Source: Burkholderiales bacterium
Lineage (GTDB): Bacteria; Pseudomonadota; Gammaproteobacteria; Burkholderiales; SG8-39
DNA: 10,955 nt
Direction of reading: 5' to 3'
NCBI GenBank assembly: GCA_919902965.1
Contig: CAKKSJ010000302.1
Coordinates: 1-10,955, forward strand
Shown piece after piece: positions 1-5,726 of this stretch (the first letter of the stretch is position 1; the number at the start of each line of letters is the position of its first letter). Below the pieces are notes generated by a model, which made no database searches, was not told the origin of the DNA, and saw only the letters and a program-made list of their open reading frames with translations. The translations under genes were made by a program, and so were the position numbers.

Positions 1-285
1 CTGCGCAGCATCGAAAATGTGCTGGACGAGACCGTGTTTGCCCGGATTCAGGCAGGCATGACCAAGGAACAGGTGCTGCGCGTCCTCGGTCCACCGGATT
101 CCCTCCGCACGGCCTATTTCAAAGCGCGTGATGAATTGGTTTGGGATTGGCGCGCTTGCACCTATAACGTGAACATGCAGCGCATATATGTTCTGTTCGA
201 TGCGACTGCCGGCACCGTGCGCAGCACCATGTCCGAGGACGAATTGTTCGGCCACGAGGGAATTGCGATACCCTGTGTCCGCTGA
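1..285 (+). CDS. BamE/SmpA-like lipoprotein domain, 3' part
   Basis: This is the C-terminal part of a gene that enters from the left edge; the reading frame is open from base 1 to a TGA at 283-285. The visible protein has FARIQAGMTKEQVLRVLGPP near its start, the Gly-Met-Thr-(Lys)-x-x-Val plus Leu-Gly-x-Pro pattern of the SmpA/OmlA (BamE) domain. It then has aromatic strands (LVWDW, RIYVLFD), as expected for the alpha-alpha-beta-beta-beta fold. Family members are usually small outer-membrane lipoproteins, and BamE itself belongs to the outer-membrane protein assembly complex. The lipobox would lie upstream of the window, so export cannot be checked. A GTG at 19 could be a start, but the motif begins so soon after it that a start outside the window is more likely. 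Whether this is BamE or a paralogue is not decided. Confidence 0.7.
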   Translation: MRSIENVLDETVFARIQAGMTKEQVLRVLGPPDSLRTAYFKARDELVWDWRACTYNVNMQRIYVLFDATAGTVRSTMSEDELFGHEGIAIPCVR

Positions 286-324
286 TTTCCTTGCGCACTT
301 GAAAATCCTGAGGAGCCATGCGCC

Positions 325-1242
325 ATGACTGCTGCCTATGCCGGCGTCTTCCCCATCGCCCCCACACCATTCCGGGATTCGGGCGAACTCGATTTGGACG
401 GCATGCGCCGGGTGCTCGAGTGCATGATCGACCAGAAAGTCGACGGCATTTGCGTACTCGCCAACTACTCGGAACAGTTCCTGTTGACCGACGACGAGCG
501 CGACGCCTTGCTCACCTTGAGCCTGGAGCAGGTTGCCGGCAGGGTGCCGGTGATCGTAACCTGCAGCCACTACAGCACGCGCATTGCAGCAGCGCGGGCG
601 CACAAGGCGCACCGGGCCGGGGCGGCCATGCTCATGCTCATGCCGCCCTACCACGGCGCGTCGCTGCGCGCCGACGAGAAAGGCATGTTCGAGCACTACG
701 CCAGGGTTGCCGAAGCCGCGCCGCTGCCCATCATGGTGCAGGACGCGCCACTCTCGGGCGTCAATCTTTCCGTGCCTTTCATGGCACGGCTCGCACGGGA
801 AGTGCCGCAGGTCGGCTATTTCAAGATCGAAGTGCCGAATGCGGCGGCGAAGCTGCGCGCCCTGGTCGAGACGGGGGGCGAGGCGGTGCTGGGCCCGTTC
901 GACGGCGAGGAATCGATCACACTGATGGCCGATCTGGACGCGGGCGCAACAGGCACCATGCCCAGCGCCCTGCTTCCCGACCTGATCAGGCCGGTGCTGG
1001 ATCTGCACCGCAATGGCCGGCGCGAAGAGGCAATGGCAGCCTACGCGCGCATCCTGCCGCTGATCAACTTCGAGAACCGCCAGTGCGGCCTGCGCGCGAC
1101 CAAGACGGTGATGATGGAAGGCGGCGTGATCAAGAGCGACGCGCTGCGCCACCCGCTCGAAGCCCTGCACCCGGCGACACGCAAAGGACTGCTGGAACTG
1201 GCGCGCGCGGCGGATCCCCTGGCGCTGCGCTGGGGAAGATAA
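325..1242 (+). CDS. L-2-keto-3-deoxyarabonate dehydratase-like protein (DapA superfamily)
   Basis: A 305-residue TIM-barrel protein of the dihydrodipicolinate synthase/N-acetylneuraminate lyase superfamily. The Schiff-base lysine is K167 in VGYFKIEVPNA, and the PPY of the barrel is at 107-109. The usual GTTGE pyruvate-binding loop is replaced by ANYSEQF (46-52). From memory, ANFSEQF followed by TDDERD, PPYHGA, MVQDAP and HENRQ are features of the Azospirillum L-2-keto-3-deoxyarabonate dehydratase (about 309 residues). Here I see TDDERD, PPYHGA, MVQDAP and FENRQ. That enzyme converts L-2-keto-3-deoxyarabonate to alpha-ketoglutarate semialdehyde in non-phosphorylative L-arabinose breakdown. No other pentose genes lie in the window, so the substrate remains an inference; another 2-keto-3-deoxy acid is possible. 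The start at 325 is chosen because AGGAG (311-315) lies 9 bases upstream; the ATG at 318 is in another frame and too close. Confidence 0.75.
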   Translation: MTAAYAGVFPIAPTPFRDSGELDLDGMRRVLECMIDQKVDGICVLANYSEQFLLTDDERDALLTLSLEQVAGRVPVIVTCSHYSTRIAAARAHKAHRAGAAMLMLMPPYHGASLRADEKGMFEHYARVAEAAPLPIMVQDAPLSGVNLSVPFMARLAREVPQVGYFKIEVPNAAAKLRALVETGGEAVLGPFDGEESITLMADLDAGATGTMPSALLPDLIRPVLDLHRNGRREEAMAAYARILPLINFENRQCGLRATKTVMMEGGVIKSDALRHPLEALHPATRKGLLELARAADPLALRWGR

Positions 1243-1297
1243 GCCCCACAATCGCCCCCGCAGCCGCGGCACGGCGCGGCTTGATTCAAATACTTTA

Positions 1298-1326
1298 AGG
1301 CCATTTCAGAATTACCGAAATGGCCT
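1298..1326 (+). terminator. Hairpin after the DapA-family gene, possible terminator
   Basis: Perfect 10-base arms AGGCCATTTC (1298-1307) and GAAATGGCCT (1317-1326) enclose a 9-base loop, 55 bases after the stop codon of the upstream gene. Position and stem strength fit transcription termination. No T-tract follows (CTGACTTAGG), so intrinsic termination would be weak. It could instead belong to the neighbouring structured element. Confidence 0.35.
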
Positions 1327-1341
1327 CTGACTTAGGGGAGC

Positions 1342-1450
1342 ATGAGGGGATGCGCCCCGAAGGTCTCGATCCCGCTCGACGGGAAAGTCCCCACCTCTTC
1401 GGGTGGTCCCGACCTTCGGTCTCCCACCGCAGGGGATATCCCCTCATTTT
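1342..1450 (+). ncRNA. Cloverleaf-like inverted-repeat element, candidate structured RNA or small mobile-element relic
   Basis: Nested perfect inverted repeats define a closed fold. P1 pairs ATGAGGGGAT (1342-1351) with ATCCCCTCAT (1438-1447). P2 pairs CCGAAGGTC (1357-1365) with GACCTTCGG (1411-1419). P3 is TCCCG/CGGGA (1370-1374/1380-1384) with a CTCGA loop. P4 is CCACCT/GGGTGG (1391-1396/1401-1406) with a 4-base CTTC loop. A second CCACC (1424-1428) could compete with P4 for GGTGG, or form a pseudoknot. The 3' arm of P1 also sits in the palindrome GGGGATATCCCC, and TTTT follows P1. Plus strand is assumed, since the pairing is symmetrical. The element is non-coding as far as I can tell. It may be a stand-alone guide-RNA scaffold of the HEARO/IscB type, a non-autonomous IS200/IS605 relic, or an unnamed RNA. 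The structure is seen directly; the family is not settled. Confidence 0.5.
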
Positions 1451-1462
1451 GTAATGAACTCT

Positions 1463-1476
1463 TTGACTCAGGTCAA
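1463..1476 (+). promoter_or_regulatory. FNR/FixK-type operator upstream of the hemerythrin gene
   Basis: TTGAC-TCAG-GTCAA is a perfect 5+4+5 palindrome matching the CRP/FNR-family oxygen-regulator pattern TTGAY-N4-RTCAA. Its centre (1469.5) lies 31 bases before the centre of a possible -10 box CAAAAT (1498-1503, 4 of 6 to TATAAT). That is the spacing of a class II activator site at about -41.5. Transcription would start near 1510, leaving a leader of about 78 bases before the hemerythrin ATG. The regulator gene is not in the window. Confidence 0.5.
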
Positions 1477-1587
1477 CAAGCCCGCCGCCAAGGCGCGCAA
1501 AATCTTTTCCATGCAAAGCCGTGAGCTGCACGCCTGCGCAGAGGCGCAGCCGCATTGCGCCTGCAAGCGTAGAAGGAGCGATTTTTT

Positions 1588-2016
1588 ATGGGGCAATTTT
1601 CCTGGACTGAGGACCTTATCACCGGCAGCAGCTTGATCGACGGCGACCATCACAAACTGCTCGGCCTGGTCAACGCCTTGATCGAAACTATGGAAAGCGC
1701 TCAGGACAACCAGCGCATGAGCAAGGCAATGAACGATCTCATTGCCTATGCCAGAGAACATTTCGGCCGCGAGGAAGCGGAGATGGAGCGCATCCAGTAC
1801 GTCGCCGTGCTCGCGCACCGGGCCGCGCACAGCAAACTGCTGGCGCAGCTGGCCGAGCTAAAGGCGATGCTCGACGCCGGCGGAAAAATCAACGTTCCCG
1901 CCGTCGCCGACTTTCTCAAGGAATGGCTGCGCGATCACATTCTGAAAATAGACATGAAACTGGCGGCCAGCCTGAAGACGCATCCCGCTCCCGAATCGGC
2001 GCGGCAAGCGCATTAG
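1588..2016 (+). CDS. Bacteriohemerythrin
   Basis: A 142-residue single-domain hemerythrin, a four-helix-bundle protein that binds O2 at a di-iron centre in the cytoplasm. All the ligands expected of the family can be placed: H22 (in DGDHHKLL), H58 and E62 (HFGREE), H77 and H81 (HRAAH), H117 and D122 (HILKID). The N-terminal W6 and the WTEDL stretch are also typical. Length is normal for stand-alone bacterial hemerythrins. There is no fused signalling domain, so an O2 carrier, O2 buffer or O2-sensing adaptor is more likely than a chemoreceptor. The start is supported by AAGGAG (1573-1578), 9 bases upstream of the ATG. An FNR-like palindrome upstream suggests control by oxygen. The gene is monocistronic and converges on the small minus-strand gene ending at 2025. 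Confidence 0.93.
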   Translation: MGQFSWTEDLITGSSLIDGDHHKLLGLVNALIETMESAQDNQRMSKAMNDLIAYAREHFGREEAEMERIQYVAVLAHRAAHSKLLAQLAELKAMLDAGGKINVPAVADFLKEWLRDHILKIDMKLAASLKTHPAPESARQAH

Positions 2017-2024
2017 CACCCCCT

Positions 2025-2348
2025 TTACTGCGTTCCTCTGCGCCCGGAACGGCGTCCTTCTCCGCGTCGCTGCGGCGCCTGGGGATAGATGTCCTTGCCC
2101 GCATCCTGAATATCGCGCCGCAGCTGGCGCCGTTCGTCCGGATTCATGCGGCCGCGTTCGGCATCGCCGCTGCCGCGCATGTCGCGTCGCGGCCTGGGTT
2201 TCTCTGCCTCGCGTTCGCGGCCGGGCCCGGGGCGTTGCGCCTGGACTAGCAGCGAAAACCCCGCGCCTTCCCCGAACGGGCTTGCCAGCACAGGAGCCGC
2301 GCCACCGGCCGCGATCAGCCCACAACAGACGAATGTCGAGAATTTCAT
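2025..2348 (-). CDS. Small Arg-rich exported protein of unknown function
   Basis: A 107-residue protein beginning MKFSTFVCCGLIAAGGAAPV, a clear Sec signal peptide with a likely cut after VLA (residue 22). The mature part is short, very rich in Arg, Gly and Pro, and contains MNPDERRQLRRDIQDAGKDI (68-87), which I recognise only as a motif recurring in small hypothetical proteins of betaproteobacteria. The start at 2348 is preferred because the signal peptide begins there and AGGTAGG precedes it; a longer reading frame upstream has no such support. The gene is divergent from ompR-envZ and has a candidate OmpR-type site over its promoter, so a periplasmic stress or feedback role like that of CpxP/Spy can be proposed. 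I do not see the LTxxQ motif of that family, so homology is not claimed. Confidence 0.75.
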   Translation of the reverse strand: MKFSTFVCCGLIAAGGAAPVLASPFGEGAGFSLLVQAQRPGPGREREAEKPRPRRDMRGSGDAERGRMNPDERRQLRRDIQDAGKDIYPQAPQRRGEGRRSGRRGTQ

Positions 2349-2403
2349 GCCGCCTACCTCGAAACGAAGTGATGCACGCATACTAGCGCTGTGACGCCTG
2401 CAA

Positions 2404-2432
2404 AGTATAAGTCCCCGCCTGGAATTTGTAAT
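2404..2432 (-). promoter_or_regulatory. Candidate promoter of the small exported protein gene
   Basis: Read on the minus strand, ATTACA (2432-2427, 4 of 6 to the -35 consensus) and TATACT (2409-2404, 5 of 6 to the -10 consensus) are separated by 17 bases. Transcription would begin near 2397, about 50 bases before the ATG at 2348. The -35 element lies inside the tandem repeat that probably binds the response regulator. Confidence 0.4.
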
Positions 2433-2452
2433 AATTTGTAAGTGCAGGCGGG
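2414..2452. promoter_or_regulatory. Tandem 10-base-phased repeat, candidate OmpR-family binding site
   Basis: AATTTGTA occurs at 2423-2430 and again at 2433-2440, a direct repeat with an exact 10-base period. This is the arrangement bound by head-to-tail dimers of OmpR/CpxR-type regulators. Read as GTAAT-N5-GTAAG it is also close to the CpxR pattern GTAAA-N5-GTAAA. The pair is framed by an 8-base inverted repeat, CCCGCCTG (2414-2421) and CAGGCGGG (2445-2452). It lies in the 165-base gap between the small exported protein gene and ompR, so it could serve both. Binding is inferred, not shown. Confidence 0.5.
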
Positions 2453-2513
2453 ATTGAAACGGTTTTTTACCTATCGACACGCGCCGGCCGGCGATATTGA
2501 TTAGGATACGCAC

Positions 2514-3242
2514 ATGACGGGCGCAAAAACCAGAATACTCGTGGTCGATGACGATCTGCGCTTGCGCGATCTGCTGACGCGCTACCTGTCCGAACAGGGC
2601 TTCGGCGTTCATGTCGCCCAGGATGCCGCCGCCATGGACAAGTTACTCGGACGCGAAAGCTTTGACCTGATCGTGCTCGATCTGATGATGCCGGGCGAAG
2701 ACGGTCTGTCGGTGTGCAGGCGCCTGCGCGGCGCCAGGGAAGCGATCCCTATCATCATGCTTACCGCCAAGGGCGACGACGTCGATCGCATCGTCGGCCT
2801 GGAAATGGGCGCCGACGATTATCTGCCCAAGCCGTTCAACCCGCGCGAGCTGGTGGCGCGCATCCATGCCGTGCTGCGGCGGCGCAGCGCACCACCGCCG
2901 CCCGGCGCGCCCGCGCTCGAGGAAGGCCAGGTGAGTTTCGGCCAGGTCAGCATCGATCTCGCCACCCGCGCCTTGACGCGCGCGGGCAAGACCATTTCGC
3001 TCACCACGGGTGAATTCGGCCTGCTCAAAGTGCTGCTCGCCCATCCGCGCGTGCCGCTGTCGCGCGACAAATTGATGGAGCGCGCGCGCGGGCGCGAATA
3101 CGAAGTGTTCGATCGCGCCATCGATGTGCAGATCTCGCGGCTGCGCAAGCTGGTCGAGCCCGACCCGGCGCATCCCGTGCACATCCAGACTGTTTGGGGA
3201 TTTGGCTACGTGTTCGTTCCGGACGGCAAGGCAGGCCAATGA
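2514..3242 (+). CDS. ompR: OmpR-type response regulator
   Basis: A 242-residue two-domain regulator. The receiver domain (about 6-122) has the acidic pair D12/D13, phospho-acceptor D56 (LDLMMPGEDGLS), T84 and K106 (PKPFNPREL). A Pro-rich linker (about 126-135) leads to a winged-helix DNA-binding domain (about 138-236) with LTTGEFGLLK, PLSRDKLMERARGREY, IDVQISRLRKLVE and IQTVWGFGYVFVPDG. From memory these runs are nearly those of enterobacterial OmpR, and the length fits (239 in E. coli). It should be phosphorylated by the EnvZ encoded next and act on membrane or envelope genes. AGGA (2503-2506) lies 7 bases before the ATG. The tandem repeat upstream suggests autoregulation as well as control of the divergent gene. 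Which signal it answers in this organism is unknown. Confidence 0.95.
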   Translation: MTGAKTRILVVDDDLRLRDLLTRYLSEQGFGVHVAQDAAAMDKLLGRESFDLIVLDLMMPGEDGLSVCRRLRGAREAIPIIMLTAKGDDVDRIVGLEMGADDYLPKPFNPRELVARIHAVLRRRSAPPPPGAPALEEGQVSFGQVSIDLATRALTRAGKTISLTTGEFGLLKVLLAHPRVPLSRDKLMERARGREYEVFDRAIDVQISRLRKLVEPDPAHPVHIQTVWGFGYVFVPDGKAGQ

Positions 3243-4555
3243 GTTTCGCGCCGCGCACGCTGCTGTGGCGCTCCTTTCTGCTGATCAGCCTGCTGATGGT
3301 GATTTCAGCCGTAGCCTGGTTCCAGATTCTGCGCAGCTACGAGCGCGAACCGCGCGCGCGGCAGCTGGCGCAGACGGTGGTGAGCGTAGTCAACCTCACC
3401 CGCGCAGCGCTGGTAACGGCGAAGGCAGACAAGCGGCGCGAGCTGCTGGCGGAACTCTCGGAGCGCGAAGGCATACGCGTCTATGCGGCCGATCCGGGCG
3501 AAAAACTGACAGCTTCGCCCGACGCGCGCTTTGTGCGCCTGTTGCATGCGGAAGTCCGGCGCAAGCTCGGCGAGGACACGCGCTTCGCCTCCGGCGTGGG
3601 CGAGCTGCGCGGTTTTTTCATCAGTTTTCCCATCGACGAAGACGAGTACTGGGTGATGCTGCCGCGCGAGCGCATGGAGCGGCCGTTTCCCTGGCAATGG
3701 CTGGGCTGGACCGCACTTGCGCTGTTCCTGTCCCTGGTCGGCGCCTGGCTGATCGTATCGCGCATCAACCGCCCGCTCAAAGCGCTCGCCGCCGCCGCGG
3801 GCGACATCGGCCAGGGCAGGACGCCCGCGCCCCTGCCCGAATCGGGACCGGCTGAAATCCAGACCCTGGCGCGCTCGTTCAATCGCATGTCGCAGGATCT
3901 CGCTCGCCTCGATGCAGATCGCGCCCTGATCCTCGCAGGCGTGTCGCATGACCTGCGCACGCCGCTGTCGCGCTTGCGCCTGTCTACGGAAATGAGCGCG
4001 AGCGAGGACAAAGCCGGGATGATCGCCGATATCGCGGAAATGGATTCCATCATCGGCCAGTTTCTTGACTTCGCGCGCGCCGAAAGCGACGAACCGGCCG
4101 AGCCTGCGGATCTTGCGGCGCTGGCGCGCGAAGTGCTGGAACGCGAGCAGCGCCTGGGGCATTCTTTGCAGGCCGCACTCGCGCCTGTGCCCGAGTGGCC
4201 GCTGCGCCGCCTGGGCATCAAGCGCCTGATTTCGAACCTGGTGGACAATGCGTTTGCTTACGGCGGCAATGAGGTCTCCATCGCAACACGTAGCGAAGGC
4301 GGAAAGCTGGTCCTGGAGGTGTCTGACCGCGGACCTGGCATTCCCCCGGAGGATGCGGAACGGCTGAAGCAGCCATTCACGCGCCTGGAAGCGGCGCGCA
4401 GCGGCAAGGGTGGTTCGGGGCTGGGCCTGGCAATCGTCGACCGCATTGCGCGCCAGCACGGCGGCAGCCTGGAATTGCTCGCGCGCGCGGGCGGCGGCCT
4501 GATCGCGCGCGTCAGCCTGCCGCTGCAGGAAAGCGCCGCGCCGCCCGGCAGTTGA
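3239..4555 (+). CDS. envZ: EnvZ-type sensor histidine kinase
   Basis: A 438-residue inner-membrane kinase. The ATG at 3239 overlaps the ompR stop as ATGA, implying translational coupling, so longer starts inside ompR are rejected. The order is: TM1 about 10-31; a periplasmic loop of about 120 residues; TM2 about 152-173; HAMP about 174-225; a dimerization/phosphotransfer helix with H237 in the H-box SHDLRTPLSRLRL; then the ATPase domain with N-box N333-N337 (SNLVDNA), G1 box D363-RGPGIP and G2 box GGSGLGLAIV (391-400). All catalytic motifs look intact. By family knowledge it both phosphorylates and dephosphorylates OmpR. The periplasmic part carries an acidic patch (PIDEDEYW, 131-138). The sensed cue cannot be read from the sequence. 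Confidence 0.94.
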   Translation: MSFAPRTLLWRSFLLISLLMVISAVAWFQILRSYEREPRARQLAQTVVSVVNLTRAALVTAKADKRRELLAELSEREGIRVYAADPGEKLTASPDARFVRLLHAEVRRKLGEDTRFASGVGELRGFFISFPIDEDEYWVMLPRERMERPFPWQWLGWTALALFLSLVGAWLIVSRINRPLKALAAAAGDIGQGRTPAPLPESGPAEIQTLARSFNRMSQDLARLDADRALILAGVSHDLRTPLSRLRLSTEMSASEDKAGMIADIAEMDSIIGQFLDFARAESDEPAEPADLAALAREVLEREQRLGHSLQAALAPVPEWPLRRLGIKRLISNLVDNAFAYGGNEVSIATRSEGGKLVLEVSDRGPGIPPEDAERLKQPFTRLEAARSGKGGSGLGLAIVDRIARQHGGSLELLARAGGGLIARVSLPLQESAAPPGS

Positions 4556-4565
4556 ACTCGGCGAT

Positions 4566-5369
4566 ATGCCTGCCGCGAAGAAATCGACAGCGCACGCGGT
4601 ATCCAAGTGCCTGCAAAAACACGGCTCCGCGACGCGGGCACGTGCCTCGGCGTGGTTCTTCAAAACCGGACCGGGACAATATGCTCAGGGTGACGTCTTT
4701 ATCGGTGTCAGCGTGCCAGACCAAAGAAAGGTCTCGAAGCATTTCGCGGACCTGCCTTTGCAGGAAATCGACAAGCTATTGCAGAGCAAGACGCATGAGC
4801 ACCGGCTTACGGGCGTGTTCATACTCGTCGGCCAGTACCGGGCCGCGGACCCGAACTCGAAAAAAGCGCTGGCGAAGTTCTTTCTCTCGCGCAGACCTTG
4901 CATCAACAACTGGGATCTGGTTGATTCGTCCGCAGCACAGATCCTCGGTCATCACCTGCTGGGCGCAGACAGCGCGGTGCTCTACAAACTGGCCGACTCG
5001 AAGAATCTTTGGGATAGACGCATCGCGATTATCTCGACCGCTGCGTTCATCAAGCAAGGTGAGTACCGCGATACGCTGAACATTGCCGAAATTCTGCTGC
5101 ACGATACGCACGACCTGATCCACAAGGCGGTCGGCTGGATGCTGCGGGAGGTGGGCAATAAATCGCCGGCGACCGAGGAGCGATTCCTGAGGAAATATGC
5201 GGCGACCATGCCGCGGACCATGCTGCGCTACGCCATAGAGAAATTCCCGGTAGGCAAACGCAAGACCTACCTCGGCATGCGCGCCCGGGGAACCCCGGCT
5301 GCCGCTGCCCTCTGTAAGAACAAGCGGCGCGCCAAAACAACGGACCCGGTGATTTCCCCGGAAGTTTGA
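4566..5369 (+). CDS. AlkD-type DNA alkylation repair protein
   Basis: A 267-residue all-helical HEAT-like-repeat protein of the DNA alkylation repair (AlkD) family. These glycosylases remove N3- and N7-alkylated, positively charged bases without flipping them out. Family hallmarks seen are WFFKTGPGQY (30-39), GDVFIGVSVP (42-51), NNWDLVDSSA (114-123), LWDRRIAI (148-155), HKAVGWMLREVG (186-197) and MPRTMLRYAIEKFP (215-228). Aromatic and charged residues known to line the AlkD pocket appear to be kept (W116, D120, R151/R152, W191), but exact equivalence needs an alignment. The C-terminal tail after 240 is basic and probably disordered. It starts 10 bases after the envZ stop with no convincing Shine-Dalgarno sequence, so it may depend on readthrough from envZ. 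A regulatory link with EnvZ/OmpR is not shown. Confidence 0.93.
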   Translation: MPAAKKSTAHAVSKCLQKHGSATRARASAWFFKTGPGQYAQGDVFIGVSVPDQRKVSKHFADLPLQEIDKLLQSKTHEHRLTGVFILVGQYRAADPNSKKALAKFFLSRRPCINNWDLVDSSAAQILGHHLLGADSAVLYKLADSKNLWDRRIAIISTAAFIKQGEYRDTLNIAEILLHDTHDLIHKAVGWMLREVGNKSPATEERFLRKYAATMPRTMLRYAIEKFPVGKRKTYLGMRARGTPAAAALCKNKRRAKTTDPVISPEV

Positions 5370-5726
5370 CTACTCGCAAAACCTAACAGCGAGCGGCAAC
5401 ATTTGGGTCTGGTTGCTGCCACTCAGCTCTCTTGAGTCACGGGCGGGACCACTTCTCCGGCCAGCGGCTTCCAAAAACTGAACGGCGGCAATCAAGCCTG
5501 GACCTGCCGCTCAAACAAGAAAGTGCTCGGCATCCCGGTCAAGTTCGGCTTGAGACTGATTGCGGTCATCCGGTTTTCAAGGGTGGCTGACCGTCCCCGA
5601 CCCGCTACTGTCATACTTAGCTTCTTGGCTTCCACGGCAGGTAGCGGCGAACACCTGCCGTCCGTGGTCAGCTTTTCGCGATCAGAAGATCGATCAATTC
5701 AATCGCTTTGAATGAATGGGTTGCAT
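5370..5726. other. Non-coding stretch between alkD-like and acyltransferase genes
   Basis: This stretch of 357 bases lies between two convergent genes. I found no credible coding region in it. It holds several inverted repeats: CGGTCA/TGACCG (5563-5568 and 5588-5593), the larger hairpin at 5632-5667 listed separately, and ATTCAA/TTGAAT (5697-5702 and 5708-5713). None is followed by a convincing T-tract on either strand. It may be a degraded insertion scar. Confidence 0.5.
5632..5667. repeat. Inverted repeat, possible bidirectional terminator
   Basis: CGGCAGGT (5635-5642) and ACCTGCCG (5653-5660) form an 8-base perfect stem around a 10-base loop. The flanks CCA and TGG (5632-5634, 5665-5667) can extend it across a bulge. 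It sits between convergent genes, where a shared terminator would be expected, but no T-run follows directly on either strand. Confidence 0.4.

Noticed and set aside
325..1242. Annotation as dihydrodipicolinate synthase (dapA)
   Set aside because: The GTTGE loop is absent, and the ANYSEQF, PPYHGA and FENRQ stretches point to a different branch of the superfamily.
1342..1450. CRISPR array or integron attC site
   Set aside because: The arms are nested inverted repeats, not regularly spaced direct repeats, and no RYYYAAC/GTTRRRY core pair of an attC site is seen.
1342..1524. Possible 60-codon gene in the structured region
   Set aside because: It runs through the nested inverted repeats, has no good ribosome binding site and shows no recognisable domain; RNA structure explains the sequence better.
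2643..3239. Minus-strand open frame across ompR
   Set aside because: OmpR on the plus strand is complete and near-identical in motifs to the known family; the antisense peptide has no domain.
3305..4663. Long open frame on the minus strand across envZ (about 450 codons)
   Set aside because: It is antisense to a complete EnvZ with all kinase motifs. The peptide is Arg/Ala/Gln-rich and resembles no family, as expected of third-position GC bias in high-GC DNA.
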